Assembly: GCF_024298865.1 (NCBI RefSeq)
Contig: NZ_CP101161.1
Span: 827,227 to 891,226 of the forward strand
DNA: 64,000 nucleotides
Direction: 5' to 3'
Origin: Halorarius halobius
GTDB lineage: Archaea > Halobacteriota > Halobacteria > Halobacteriales > Haloarculaceae
Shown: positions 34,684-41,412 of the stretch, in pieces
How positions within the stretch are numbered: position 1 is the first letter of the stretch
Layout: each line of letters starts with the position of its first letter
Made by a program: the position numbers and the translations under genes
Notes under the pieces: model-generated
What the model was told of the DNA's origin: nothing
Database searches by the model: none
The model's input: only the letters and a program-made list of their open reading frames with translations

Positions 34684-35850
34684 ATGGCACGGAACGCAAC
34701 GGTCACGGCACTGGTGACGCTACTCGTCGTCACGTCGATGGCCGCGATGTTCGGCGGCACGGCAGCGGCCGACCACGGACAGGATAGCGGCAACTACACG
34801 GTCAACCTCCCGTTCGACAGCGACCACTACCCACGGGACAAGAACCCCGGCGGGCCGGCGAACGCGAGCATCAACCACTACGCCGGCTTCACGCGCGAAC
34901 AACTGGAGAACCGAGGCGCCAAACTGGGCGTCGAGGAACTGGACTGGATCATCGTCGAGAGCCAGGACATCAGCTTCTCGGAGTGCAAGACCGAGAACAC
35001 CGCGGCGTTCGGCATCGACCGCGACAGCGACGACCCCGGCACGAAGACCGACGTCGACCTGCTCCAGTACCGCAAGTACTCGGCGTTCAAGGAACACAGC
35101 ATCGTCCTCCAGTTCTTCGACGGTGACGAACTCGCCTCCCCGAGCCCCGAGGACAAGGGCGGTCCCGGCGAGAAGCCCTGGAAGGAGGGGCAGGGCCGCG
35201 AGGACGGGGACGGGAACGCCGAGGTGTACCCCGACGACCAGATCGTCGCCCACCAGGGGTACAAGTCCGGCGGCGGGGCCTGCTACAAGATGCCGAAGGA
35301 GCCCGGCTGGTACCAGATCCACGCGTACGGGAACGGTACCGCGTTCAACGGCAACCGGGTCAAGATAGACTACATGTCGCACTACTTCTACATCTGCAAG
35401 TGCGACAGCGAGCAGGAGGCGGTCGAGACGCTCGGCCCGCCGCCGTCCGCGGAGAGCAGCGGGTCGACTCCCACCCCGACCGCCACGCCCGACGGAAGCA
35501 CGGCGACGCAGACCGCGACGCAGACCGCGACCGCGACGCCGGAGCCGGCCGACACGCCGACCCCCTCGCCGACGCCCCAGCAGGCGACCCCGACCGCCAC
35601 GCAGGCGCCCGCACAGGGCGGCGGTGGTGGCGGCGGCTCCTCCGGCGGCGGTGGCGGCGGGAACACCGACGCCGGCAGTGGCGGCGACACCAACGCCGGC
35701 GGCGGTCAGCAGGACGTCACGCGTCGGACCGCGACCGACGGGAGCGTCCCGGTGACGCCGACGGTCGCCGAAGGCCCCGGCTTCGGTGCCGCCGCCGCGC
35801 TCGTCGCGCTCGTCGGCGCCGCCGTGGTCGCGCTCCGCCGGACCTGGTAG
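34684..35850 (+). CDS. PGF-CTERM surface protein, first paralogue
   Basis: Exported protein of 388 residues. It has a signal peptide (LVTLLVVTSMAAMFGGTAAA) and a globular domain (residues 30-250) with four cysteines: 101, 200, 238 and 240. A Thr/Pro linker (GSTPTPTATPDGSTATQTAT) and a Gly/Ser stretch lead to a PGF-CTERM tail. The tail carries the PGF motif at about 365-367, a hydrophobic helix and the basic end ALRRTW. Archaeosortase A is known to cut such tails and attach a lipid anchor. The globular domain closely resembles the next gene's product (SHYFYICKCDSEQEAVETLG versus SHYYYICECDSRQQAVETLG). Function unknown. Confidence 0.85.
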   Translation: MARNATVTALVTLLVVTSMAAMFGGTAAADHGQDSGNYTVNLPFDSDHYPRDKNPGGPANASINHYAGFTREQLENRGAKLGVEELDWIIVESQDISFSECKTENTAAFGIDRDSDDPGTKTDVDLLQYRKYSAFKEHSIVLQFFDGDELASPSPEDKGGPGEKPWKEGQGREDGDGNAEVYPDDQIVAHQGYKSGGGACYKMPKEPGWYQIHAYGNGTAFNGNRVKIDYMSHYFYICKCDSEQEAVETLGPPPSAESSGSTPTPTATPDGSTATQTATQTATATPEPADTPTPSPTPQQATPTATQAPAQGGGGGGGSSGGGGGGNTDAGSGGDTNAGGGQQDVTRRTATDGSVPVTPTVAEGPGFGAAAALVALVGAAVVALRRTW

Positions 35851-35968
35851 CGGGAGCGTCGTGGCCGTCCTCGCCGAGAGCCGTGTTCACCTGGAACATC
35901 CCAAATTCCGGTTCATTACCGGATACTGCCGGGTTTTGATGATTGTAGTTTCTGAGTAGTTGCGAAGG

Positions 35969-35978
35969 TTCTTATTCG
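35969..35978 (+). promoter_or_regulatory. TATA box of the second PGF-CTERM gene
   Basis: TTCTTATTCG, 23-32 bases before ATG 36001, in an AT-rich spacer (35851-36000). This predicts a leaderless transcript. A short hairpin TCCGGT-TCATT-ACCGGA (35907-35923) lies further upstream and may end transcription of the first paralogue. Confidence 0.6.
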
Positions 35979-36000
35979 CGTAGTTGTTTCGCCCGGACAG

Positions 36001-37059
36001 ATGACAGACGCACGGAACCGTTCACGGAGTCTCTTCCTCGTCGCACTGGTCGCCGTGACCGTCGCCGGGGTCGGACTCGTGGCCGCGACCGGAAGCGTGG
36101 CCGCGGACCACGACAGTTCGGCCAACTACACGGTCCACCTGCCACAGGAGAAGGGCCACTACCCGAAGGACAGCGCCGACACGAGCATCTGGCACCTCGC
36201 GGCGGTGACCGACAGCTTCGAGGACACCTCCTCGCAGAAGGGGTTCGAGGAGGCCGGTACGCTCGTCATCGAGAGCCAGGCCGTCGACTTCTCGAACTGC
36301 GGGACGTCGAACACCGCCGGATTCGGCCTCGACCGTGACAACGACTCCCCCGGCACCAAGACCGACCAGGACCTGCTCCAGCACCGCGAGGACTCGTCGT
36401 TCAACGACCACTCCATCGTGGTGAAGTTCTTCGACGAGGGGGACCTCGCCGGGTCGCCGGTGAGCATCAACGCCAACGACCAGATCATCGCCGTCCAGAA
36501 CGACTGTTACAACATGCCGAACGAGCCGGGCTGGTACCAGATATTCGGCTCGCTCAACGGCACCGGCTACGACGGTAGCAACTTCGAAGTGGCGGTGAAC
36601 TCCCACTACTACTACATCTGCGAGTGCGACAGCCGCCAGCAGGCGGTCGAGACGCTCGGCCCGCCGCCGTCCGCCGAGGGTAGCGGGTCAACGCCGACCG
36701 CCACCCCCAGTGGGAGCACGGCGACGCCGACCGCCACCCCCGAGCCGACCGACACGCCGACACCCACCACGACGCCACAGCCCCAGCAGAGCACGTCGAC
36801 GCCCGAGTCGGACACGAGCGACGACGAGCCGACGGCGACCGCGACGTCCCGGCCACAGCAGAACCAGGGGAACCAACAGGAGTCGAACCAAGGGAACCAG
36901 CAGGGGTCGAACCAGCAACCCGCACAGCGGACGGCCACCGGGACCGGTGACGCCGTCCCGGTGACGCCGACGGTCGCCGAAGGCCCCGGCTTCGGTGCCG
37001 CCGCCGCGCTCGTCGCGCTCGTCGGTGCCGCCGTGGTCGCGCTCCGGCGCACGCGATAG
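36001..37059 (+). CDS. PGF-CTERM surface protein, second paralogue
   Basis: Exported protein of 352 residues with the same plan as its neighbour: signal peptide (SLFLVALVAVTVAGVGLVAA), globular domain with cysteines 100, 169, 207 and 209 at equivalent places, a Thr/Pro/Gln-rich linker (including NQGNQQESNQGNQQGSNQQ) and a PGF-CTERM tail. It lacks the ~25-residue acidic/Gly loop found in paralogue 1 around residues 152-180. The tail DNA is almost identical to that of paralogue 1 (91 of 92 bases by eye), although the globular domains have diverged. Leaderless-type promoter upstream. Confidence 0.85.
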   Translation: MTDARNRSRSLFLVALVAVTVAGVGLVAATGSVAADHDSSANYTVHLPQEKGHYPKDSADTSIWHLAAVTDSFEDTSSQKGFEEAGTLVIESQAVDFSNCGTSNTAGFGLDRDNDSPGTKTDQDLLQHREDSSFNDHSIVVKFFDEGDLAGSPVSINANDQIIAVQNDCYNMPNEPGWYQIFGSLNGTGYDGSNFEVAVNSHYYYICECDSRQQAVETLGPPPSAEGSGSTPTATPSGSTATPTATPEPTDTPTPTTTPQPQQSTSTPESDTSDDEPTATATSRPQQNQGNQQESNQGNQQGSNQQPAQRTATGTGDAVPVTPTVAEGPGFGAAAALVALVGAAVVALRRTR

Positions 37060-37113
37060 TCCCGTTCCCGCGGCCCCCGGAGGCCGCCGCTGACGGTTTC
37101 GGGGGAAAACGAC

Positions 37114-37125
37114 AATACCTATAGG
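37114..37125 (+). promoter_or_regulatory. TATA box of the gene at 37148
   Basis: AATACCTATAGG, 23-34 bases before ATG 37148; the spacing fits a leaderless transcript. Confidence 0.55.
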
Positions 37126-37147
37126 CCGGCGTTTCTACCCATCGAGC

Positions 37148-38011
37148 ATGCAACGGCGAGTCGCGGCGATATACTTCGTCTTCTTCCTCGTCATGGGGGC
37201 CAGCGCGTACTCGGTCATCGCGCTCGCTGACGCGCCCGCGGTCGAGGTGTCCGGCGAGACGTACAGCGACGGCGACACGTTCACCGTCGGCGACCGGCAG
37301 TACCTCGTGCAGGTCGGTACCGAGCAGTCCAGCGGCGGTGGCGGCCACGGCGGCGGTGGCGGCGGCACCACCTACGTCGGCAACCTCACCTACACGAACT
37401 CGTCGTACCAGTTCTCGGCGACGCTGGGGAACAACTCGACGGTCCAGTACCGGGACGCCGAGTACCGCGTGCTCGTCGAGAACGAGTCGAACGCCTTCAC
37501 GCTCCGCGAGGAGTTCAACGTCTCGGGCATCCTGATGAACGACTCCGCCGTCTACAACACGACGACCCGGGTGAACGGCGAACCGCACGTCACCTACCGG
37601 GAGAACAACACGAACGTCCCGCTCGACGAGTACCTCCCCGAGCCCGCAACCGAGCGGTTCAGCGAGGGCGACTCGATGCAGTACCAGGGCAACGAGACCA
37701 CCGTCGCCAGCGTGACCGCAAGCGAGGCGACGCTGACGTGGACCGGTGAGCGTGACGAGACCGTCGAACTCTCGGAGGGGACCAACGTCACGCTGTCGGG
37801 CACCCAGTACTTCGCTCACTTCTCGGGCCACGGCGACGGCGCGCAAGTCACCATCGCCCCCACACAGGAGGCGTACCCCGCCTATACCGCCCAGCTCAAC
37901 CGCGTCGACTACTTCGACGAGCGGATGAACGGGCTGTGGGGCGTCGTCATCCTCGCGGGCATCGCCGCGCTACTGGTCGTCTCGATGGCGCTGATGCCCG
38001 TCAAGGGCTGA
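37148..38011 (+). CDS. Membrane-anchored extracellular protein, unknown function
   Basis: Protein of 287 residues with one hydrophobic helix at each end: VAAIYFVFFLVMGASAYSVI near the N-terminus and VVILAGIAALLVVSMALM at the C-terminus. The large outside part is beta-rich, with many Asn-x-Ser/Thr sequons (NLTYTNSSY, NNST, NESN, NVSG, NNTN, NETT, NVTL), so heavy N-glycosylation is likely. A poly-Gly/His run (GGGGHGGGGGG) lies near residue 63-73. It follows the two PGF-CTERM genes on the same strand and could be part of the same surface assembly. No known domain was recognised. Confidence 0.75.
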   Translation: MQRRVAAIYFVFFLVMGASAYSVIALADAPAVEVSGETYSDGDTFTVGDRQYLVQVGTEQSSGGGGHGGGGGGTTYVGNLTYTNSSYQFSATLGNNSTVQYRDAEYRVLVENESNAFTLREEFNVSGILMNDSAVYNTTTRVNGEPHVTYRENNTNVPLDEYLPEPATERFSEGDSMQYQGNETTVASVTASEATLTWTGERDETVELSEGTNVTLSGTQYFAHFSGHGDGAQVTIAPTQEAYPAYTAQLNRVDYFDERMNGLWGVVILAGIAALLVVSMALMPVKG

Positions 38012-38068
38012 CCCCCTTCTCGACTCGCCGCGTTCTCGCGTCACTACGTCGGCCGCGGGTCGAAGACG

Positions 38069-38151
38069 CGGGCCGAGTGGGAGTCGAACCACGGTCGGAC
38101 GTGCTCGCTCACGCCGTTCGCTCCGCGCGACCTCCCTGATTCAACTCCCAC
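38069..38151 (-). repeat. tRNA-Lys 3'-end copy with inverted T-arm
   Basis: Bases 38069-38090 repeat 22 bases of the tRNA-Lys 3' end (38194-38215) with one change. An inverted, slightly changed T-arm (GATTCAACTCCCAC) stands at 38138-38151. The core between them (38097-38132) begins GGACGTGCTCGCTC and ends GCGCGACC, about 30 of 36 positions equal to the core beside tRNA-Asp (8102-8138). Same architecture as that module, with arms matching the local tRNA. Confidence 0.85.
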
Positions 38152-38193
38152 CTGATGTCTCTGGTCGCTCACTACGTTCGTGACACGGAGAAG

Positions 38194-38267
38194 CGGGCCG
38201 AGTGGGAGTTGAACCCACGACCGTCCGGTTAAAAGCCGGACGCTCTGCCGGGCTGAGCTATCGGCCC
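38194..38267 (-). tRNA. tRNA-Lys (TTT)
   Basis: 74-nt tRNA on the minus strand: acceptor GGGCCGA pairs with TCGGCCC, discriminator G. The anticodon loop CTTTTAA in stem CCGGC... CCGG gives anticodon TTT. The D-arm starts TAGCTCAGCCCGGCAGAGC and the T-arm GTGGGTTCAACTCCCAC. CCA is not encoded. A TATA-like GTTTACCAC lies about 24-34 bases upstream. A partial 3' copy lies downstream. Confidence 0.97.
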
Positions 38268-38365
38268 TCGGGTCAGGATTGCGCTGTCCTGTGGTAAACA
38301 GTTTCGATTGGCCACCTTCCGGCAACAACAGTTATGCGCGATACTGTGCGTAGCCGGCCGTACCC

Positions 38366-38530
38366 ATGGCACTCCTCGAGAGACTCAAGGACATCGTGGG
38401 GAGCGACCAGCGCGTCTACGACTACGAGTGCGTGAACTGCGGCGCGGTGTTCCAGTCGCCCCACGCCGACCTGTCGAAGGTGACGTGTCCCGAGTGTCGC
38501 GGGACCGACGTGACCTCGTACGCGCCGTAG
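38366..38530 (+). CDS. Small zinc-ribbon protein
   Basis: Microprotein of 54 residues: MALLERLKDIVGSDQRVYDY, then ECVNCGAVF and, 15 residues on, CPECRGTDV. Two CxxC pairs form a zinc ribbon of the FmdB/Rpo12-like kind, common among haloarchaeal microproteins. An AT-rich CAGTTATGCG about 28-36 bases upstream fits a promoter. Role unknown; such proteins often bind nucleic acid or partner proteins. Confidence 0.85.
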   Translation: MALLERLKDIVGSDQRVYDYECVNCGAVFQSPHADLSKVTCPECRGTDVTSYAP

Positions 38531-38570
38531 CGCCGGAGGGTTCATCCTCCCGGCCCTATCACCGTCGAGC

Positions 38571-39791
38571 ATGGACCGCCGCGGGTTCGTCGAGCGATTG
38601 CTGACGTTCGACACGACCGACGGCGAGGAGGCGCCCGCACAGCGCTGGCTCCGCAACCGCCTCGACGAGTTGGGGTTCGAGACGTACGAGTGGACCGCGG
38701 ACCCCGACGCGCTCGCGGCCCACCCCTCGTTTCCCGACGAACCGGAGCCGTCGTTCGCGGACCGGCCGAGCGTCGGCGGCGTCATCGAGTTCGACGACAG
38801 GGGGCCGACGCTGGTGTTGAACGGCCACGTCGACGTGGTGCCGGCCGACGAGGGCGTCTGGACCGGCGACCCGTTCGTCCCGCGGTGGGACGGCGACCGT
38901 CTCACGGCACGCGGCGCCGCCGACATGAAATCGGGGCTCGCGGCCTGCGTGTTCGCCGCGCTCTCGCTCCGGGACGCCGACGCGGACCTGGGGGGCCGGG
39001 TCGTCGTCGAGAGCGTCGCCGGCGAGGAGGAGGGCGGCGTGGGGGCGGCCGCCGCGGCGCTCGACAACCCGTACCCGTTCGAGCGCGACGCCTGCATCGT
39101 CGCGGAGCCGACCGAACTCCGGCCGGTCGTCGCCACCGAGGGGAGCGCGATGATGCGACTGGAGCTGACCGGCCGGTCCGCACACGCCGCGACGCGGTGG
39201 CGCGGCGAGGACGTCCACCCTCACTTCGAACGGGTCCGCGAGGCGTTCGCGGCGCTCGAACGCGAGCGGTGCGAGCGGGTCACCCACCCGCTGTACGACG
39301 AGTACCCGGTGGCGTGGCCCGTCGTCTGTGGCACCGTCCGCGCGGGGTCGTGGGCCTCGACGGTGCCCGCGCGTCACGTCTCGGAGTGGCGGCTGGGCGT
39401 CGCGCCCGGCGAGACGGTCGCCGACGTGGAGCGGGCGTTCCGCGAGCGACTCGACGAGGTGGCCGCGGACAGCGAGTGGCTCCGCGAGCATCCGCCGACG
39501 TTCGAGCGGTTCTCGGTGCAGTTCGAACCGAGCGAGGTTCCGGCGGACGCGCCCGTCGTCGAGGCGGTGCAGGCCGGGATGGCCGCGGAGGGCCTCGAGG
39601 ACACCGACCCGCGAGGGGTGACCTACGGCGCGGACGCGCGCCACTACGTCGGGGCGGGAGTCCCGACCGTCCTGTTCGGCCCCGGGAGCATCGACGAGGC
39701 GCATTACCCCGACGAGACGGTCGACTGGCGCGATGTGGAGACGAGCGTTGCGGTGCTGACCGCCGCGGCGGAACGCTACCTGTCGAAGTAG
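38571..39791 (+). CDS. M20 family metallopeptidase (ArgE/DapE-like)
   Basis: Dinuclear zinc amidohydrolase of 406 residues, family of ArgE, DapE and carboxypeptidase G2. Visible are the first metal motif LNGHVDVVP (His86, Asp88), GRGAADMKSG-like text (TARGAADMKSGLAAC), and the catalytic Glu pair in VAGEEEGGVG. A dimerisation domain follows (LTGRSAHAATRW). The terminal metal motif is DEAHYPDE. The real substrate (acylated amino acid or peptide) is unknown; no lysine or arginine pathway genes are adjacent. Its end overlaps the convergent gene by 16 bases. Confidence 0.9.
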   Translation: MDRRGFVERLLTFDTTDGEEAPAQRWLRNRLDELGFETYEWTADPDALAAHPSFPDEPEPSFADRPSVGGVIEFDDRGPTLVLNGHVDVVPADEGVWTGDPFVPRWDGDRLTARGAADMKSGLAACVFAALSLRDADADLGGRVVVESVAGEEEGGVGAAAAALDNPYPFERDACIVAEPTELRPVVATEGSAMMRLELTGRSAHAATRWRGEDVHPHFERVREAFAALERERCERVTHPLYDEYPVAWPVVCGTVRAGSWASTVPARHVSEWRLGVAPGETVADVERAFRERLDEVAADSEWLREHPPTFERFSVQFEPSEVPADAPVVEAVQAGMAAEGLEDTDPRGVTYGADARHYVGAGVPTVLFGPGSIDEAHYPDETVDWRDVETSVAVLTAAAERYLSK

Positions 39792-40432
39792 TCGTCGAGC
39801 GCGTCCGCGACGATGGCCTCGGGGTCGGCGTCCTCCAGGGCGGCGCGGCGCCGGAGTTCCCGGTACGTCGCCGGCGGGAGAGCGACGTCGAGGCGGCCGA
39901 GTTCGACCCCCTCGGCGCGAAGCGCCGCCTCGACGCTCTGCCCGTCGTTGACGCTGGAGGCGGCCGACCGCACCTCACGAACCGTCATGTCGTGGTCGAG
40001 GACCGCCCACGCGAGCAGGAACCGCGCCTCGCCCGAGACGCGAGCGATGTGCTTGGCCGCCGTGGGGGCGATGCGCCCGAGCGCGACGTACCGGCGCACC
40101 GAGCGGGGGAGGTCGTGGACCCGTGCCCACTTGCGGATGAAGGCGATGGTCGCGTCGCCGCCCGCGCGCTCGGCGGCGGCCTTGTACGACCCCTCGCCGC
40201 GCACCAGCGCCGCACACGCGGCCGCGCCACGCAGCATGTAGACGTTATCGTCGCCGCCCGCGGTGTTGTTCGAGAACTTCCGGACGGTGTCGGCGGCCTC
40301 CTGCAGGCTCTCGGGGTCCGTCGGGTCGAACCGCGCGGCGTCCTCGCCCGCCACGTCCCGGCGGATGACCGGTTCGCCCACCGGCGACTCGCGGTCGGTC
40401 GGTGGGTCACCATCGCCTCGACGGTCTACCAT
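39776..40432 (-). CDS. Haloarchaeal conserved protein (DUF7119-like)
   Basis: Soluble protein of 218 residues. The N-terminal ~60 residues are polar. A helical core follows (KFSNNTAGGDDNVYMLRGAA, then RAGGDATIAFIRKWARVHDL and PTAAKHIARVSGEARFLLAW). The C-terminal ~45 residues (LDVALPPATYRELRRRAALE) look like a ribbon-helix-helix or similar DNA-binding module. From memory this corresponds to a haloarchaeal DUF (DUF7119), unchecked. A TATA box 24-31 bases upstream of ATG 40432 fixes the start and predicts a leaderless mRNA. Confidence 0.78.
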   Translation of the reverse strand: MVDRRGDGDPPTDRESPVGEPVIRRDVAGEDAARFDPTDPESLQEAADTVRKFSNNTAGGDDNVYMLRGAAACAALVRGEGSYKAAAERAGGDATIAFIRKWARVHDLPRSVRRYVALGRIAPTAAKHIARVSGEARFLLAWAVLDHDMTVREVRSAASSVNDGQSVEAALRAEGVELGRLDVALPPATYRELRRRAALEDADPEAIVADALDDYFDR

Positions 40433-40454
40433 CGACTCGTGGTTGGGAAAGCGA

Positions 40455-40463
40455 GAATAAAAG
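40455..40463 (-). promoter_or_regulatory. TATA box of the gene starting at 40432
   Basis: CTTTTATTC on the minus strand, 24-31 bases before the ATG; leaderless spacing. Confidence 0.7.
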
Positions 40464-40490
40464 CCTCCTGTCGCGTGTGCGCCGTCGGCG

Positions 40491-40673
40491 TCAGCCCGAC
40501 GCGTCGGCTTCGACGCGCTCCTCGCCGTCCTCCGCGGGGTCGTCCTCGGCCGCCTCCCGCTCGGAGGTGTGTTCCCACACCTCCGCACAGCCACAGCCGT
40601 CCTCCACGCCCTCGAGGTGGCTGGTGTCCACGTCCGCGTACCGCTCGTCGCGCGACTCATCGTCCTCGCTCAT
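40491..40673 (-). CDS. Small acidic protein with GCGC motif
   Basis: Microprotein of 60 residues, very acidic (MSEDDESRDERYADVDTSHL), with two cysteines close together in DGCGCAEVWEHTSE and a Glu/Asp-rich tail. It starts within the stop codon of a 26-residue upstream ORF (ATGA), with GGGGGAGAGG as ribosome binding site, so it is translationally coupled to it. The CxC plus His/Glu could bind a metal. Family not recognised. Confidence 0.65.
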   Translation of the reverse strand: MSEDDESRDERYADVDTSHLEGVEDGCGCAEVWEHTSEREAAEDDPAEDGEERVEADASG

Positions 40674-40750
40674 CGTTCCTCTCCCCCGTCGTACAGTTCC
40701 GGCGCCGCGTCGGCCGGGGGAACGCTCTCGTCGTGCCGATGCTCGCTCAT
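40670..40750 (-). CDS. 26-residue leaderless micro-ORF
   Basis: Short ORF MSEHRHDESVPPADAAPELY then DGGEER. Evidence that it is real: a TATA box (CCTTATC) lies 26-32 bases upstream of its ATG, its stop overlaps the ATG of the next small gene (ATGA), and its codons end mostly in G or C. It could be a genuine microprotein or a leader ORF controlling the 60-residue protein. Start MSE.. resembles the start of the next protein (MSEDDES). Confidence 0.55.
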   Translation of the reverse strand: MSEHRHDESVPPADAAPELYDGGEER

Positions 40751-40775
40751 CGGTGAATCGCACGGCCCCGCCGGG

Positions 40776-40782
40776 GATAAGG
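40776..40782 (-). promoter_or_regulatory. TATA box of the micro-ORF operon
   Basis: CCTTATC on the minus strand, 26-32 bases before ATG 40750, in GC-rich surroundings. Confidence 0.6.
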
Positions 40783-40898
40783 TCGCTCTCACCTGTAATC
40801 GCTACCCGTGCTGGCGCCTCTCGGAGCATGTTGCCGGTTGTTCGGGCGGAGCGTTCGGTCGATAATCGCACGACTGCGACCGTTCGAGCCGCGAACGG

Positions 40899-40920
40899 GC
40901 GTCACCGCGTCCGGTGACGC
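40899..40920. other. Perfect 9-bp hairpin
   Basis: GCGTCACCG and CGGTGACGC around the loop CGTC. It stands in the 226-bp spacer 40751-40976, which has no gene. AACGGGCGTC occurs just before it and again at 40926, a short direct repeat. It may be a regulatory structure for the rightward gene at 40977. Confidence 0.6.
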
Positions 40921-40976
40921 GCGGCAACGGGCGTCGGGAGCGCCGTGTTTACGCCCCGGGCGGGCCTGCTGGGGGT

Positions 40977-41327
40977 ATGGTCACCTCGGTCCATCAGCTC
41001 GACGACGGCGCGTGGGTCAGCGTCAACGACAGCCGCGAGGTGAACGTCTCGGACCTCTGGTTGCTGGCGCGCTCGGGCGTCTGCGACTGCGAGCCGACGG
41101 ATTTCCTCGCCGAGGGGTTCGTCGCGGTGAGCGTCGACTGCGGCGTCGTCGAGGGGCGCATCGCCGGCCGGTGTATCGCCTGCGGGACGAGCGGCGTCAC
41201 CGACTGGCTGGAACTGGGCCGGGCCGACCCTGAGACCGGCGCGTTCCGGCGCGTCGTCCCCGACAGCGCCCACGTTCCCGAGCGTCGGGTCCGACTGGCG
41301 AGCCCCGCGGCCGACCGTCCCGAGTAG
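40977..41327 (+). CDS. Haloarchaeal Cys-rich small protein, unknown
   Basis: Protein of 116 residues, mixed alpha/beta: VHQLDDGAWVSVNDSREVNV, then LARSGVCDCEPTDFLAEGFV and CGVVEGRIAGRCIACGTSGV. Five cysteines, including CDC and CxxC, suggest a zinc or iron site. The ATG at 40977 follows a GGGGG stretch; upstream codons in frame are Arg-rich and look non-coding. It precedes the siroheme reductase gene by 86 bases on the same strand. Family unknown. Confidence 0.7.
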   Translation: MVTSVHQLDDGAWVSVNDSREVNVSDLWLLARSGVCDCEPTDFLAEGFVAVSVDCGVVEGRIAGRCIACGTSGVTDWLELGRADPETGAFRRVVPDSAHVPERRVRLASPAADRPE

Positions 41328-41412
41328 CGGCAACGCCGTCCGGAACGGGGGAGCAGGGGGGAAGGTTGACGCTGGAGGCGTCGGTTTATGCGGCGGGAGC
41401 GTGCGGGTGGAT

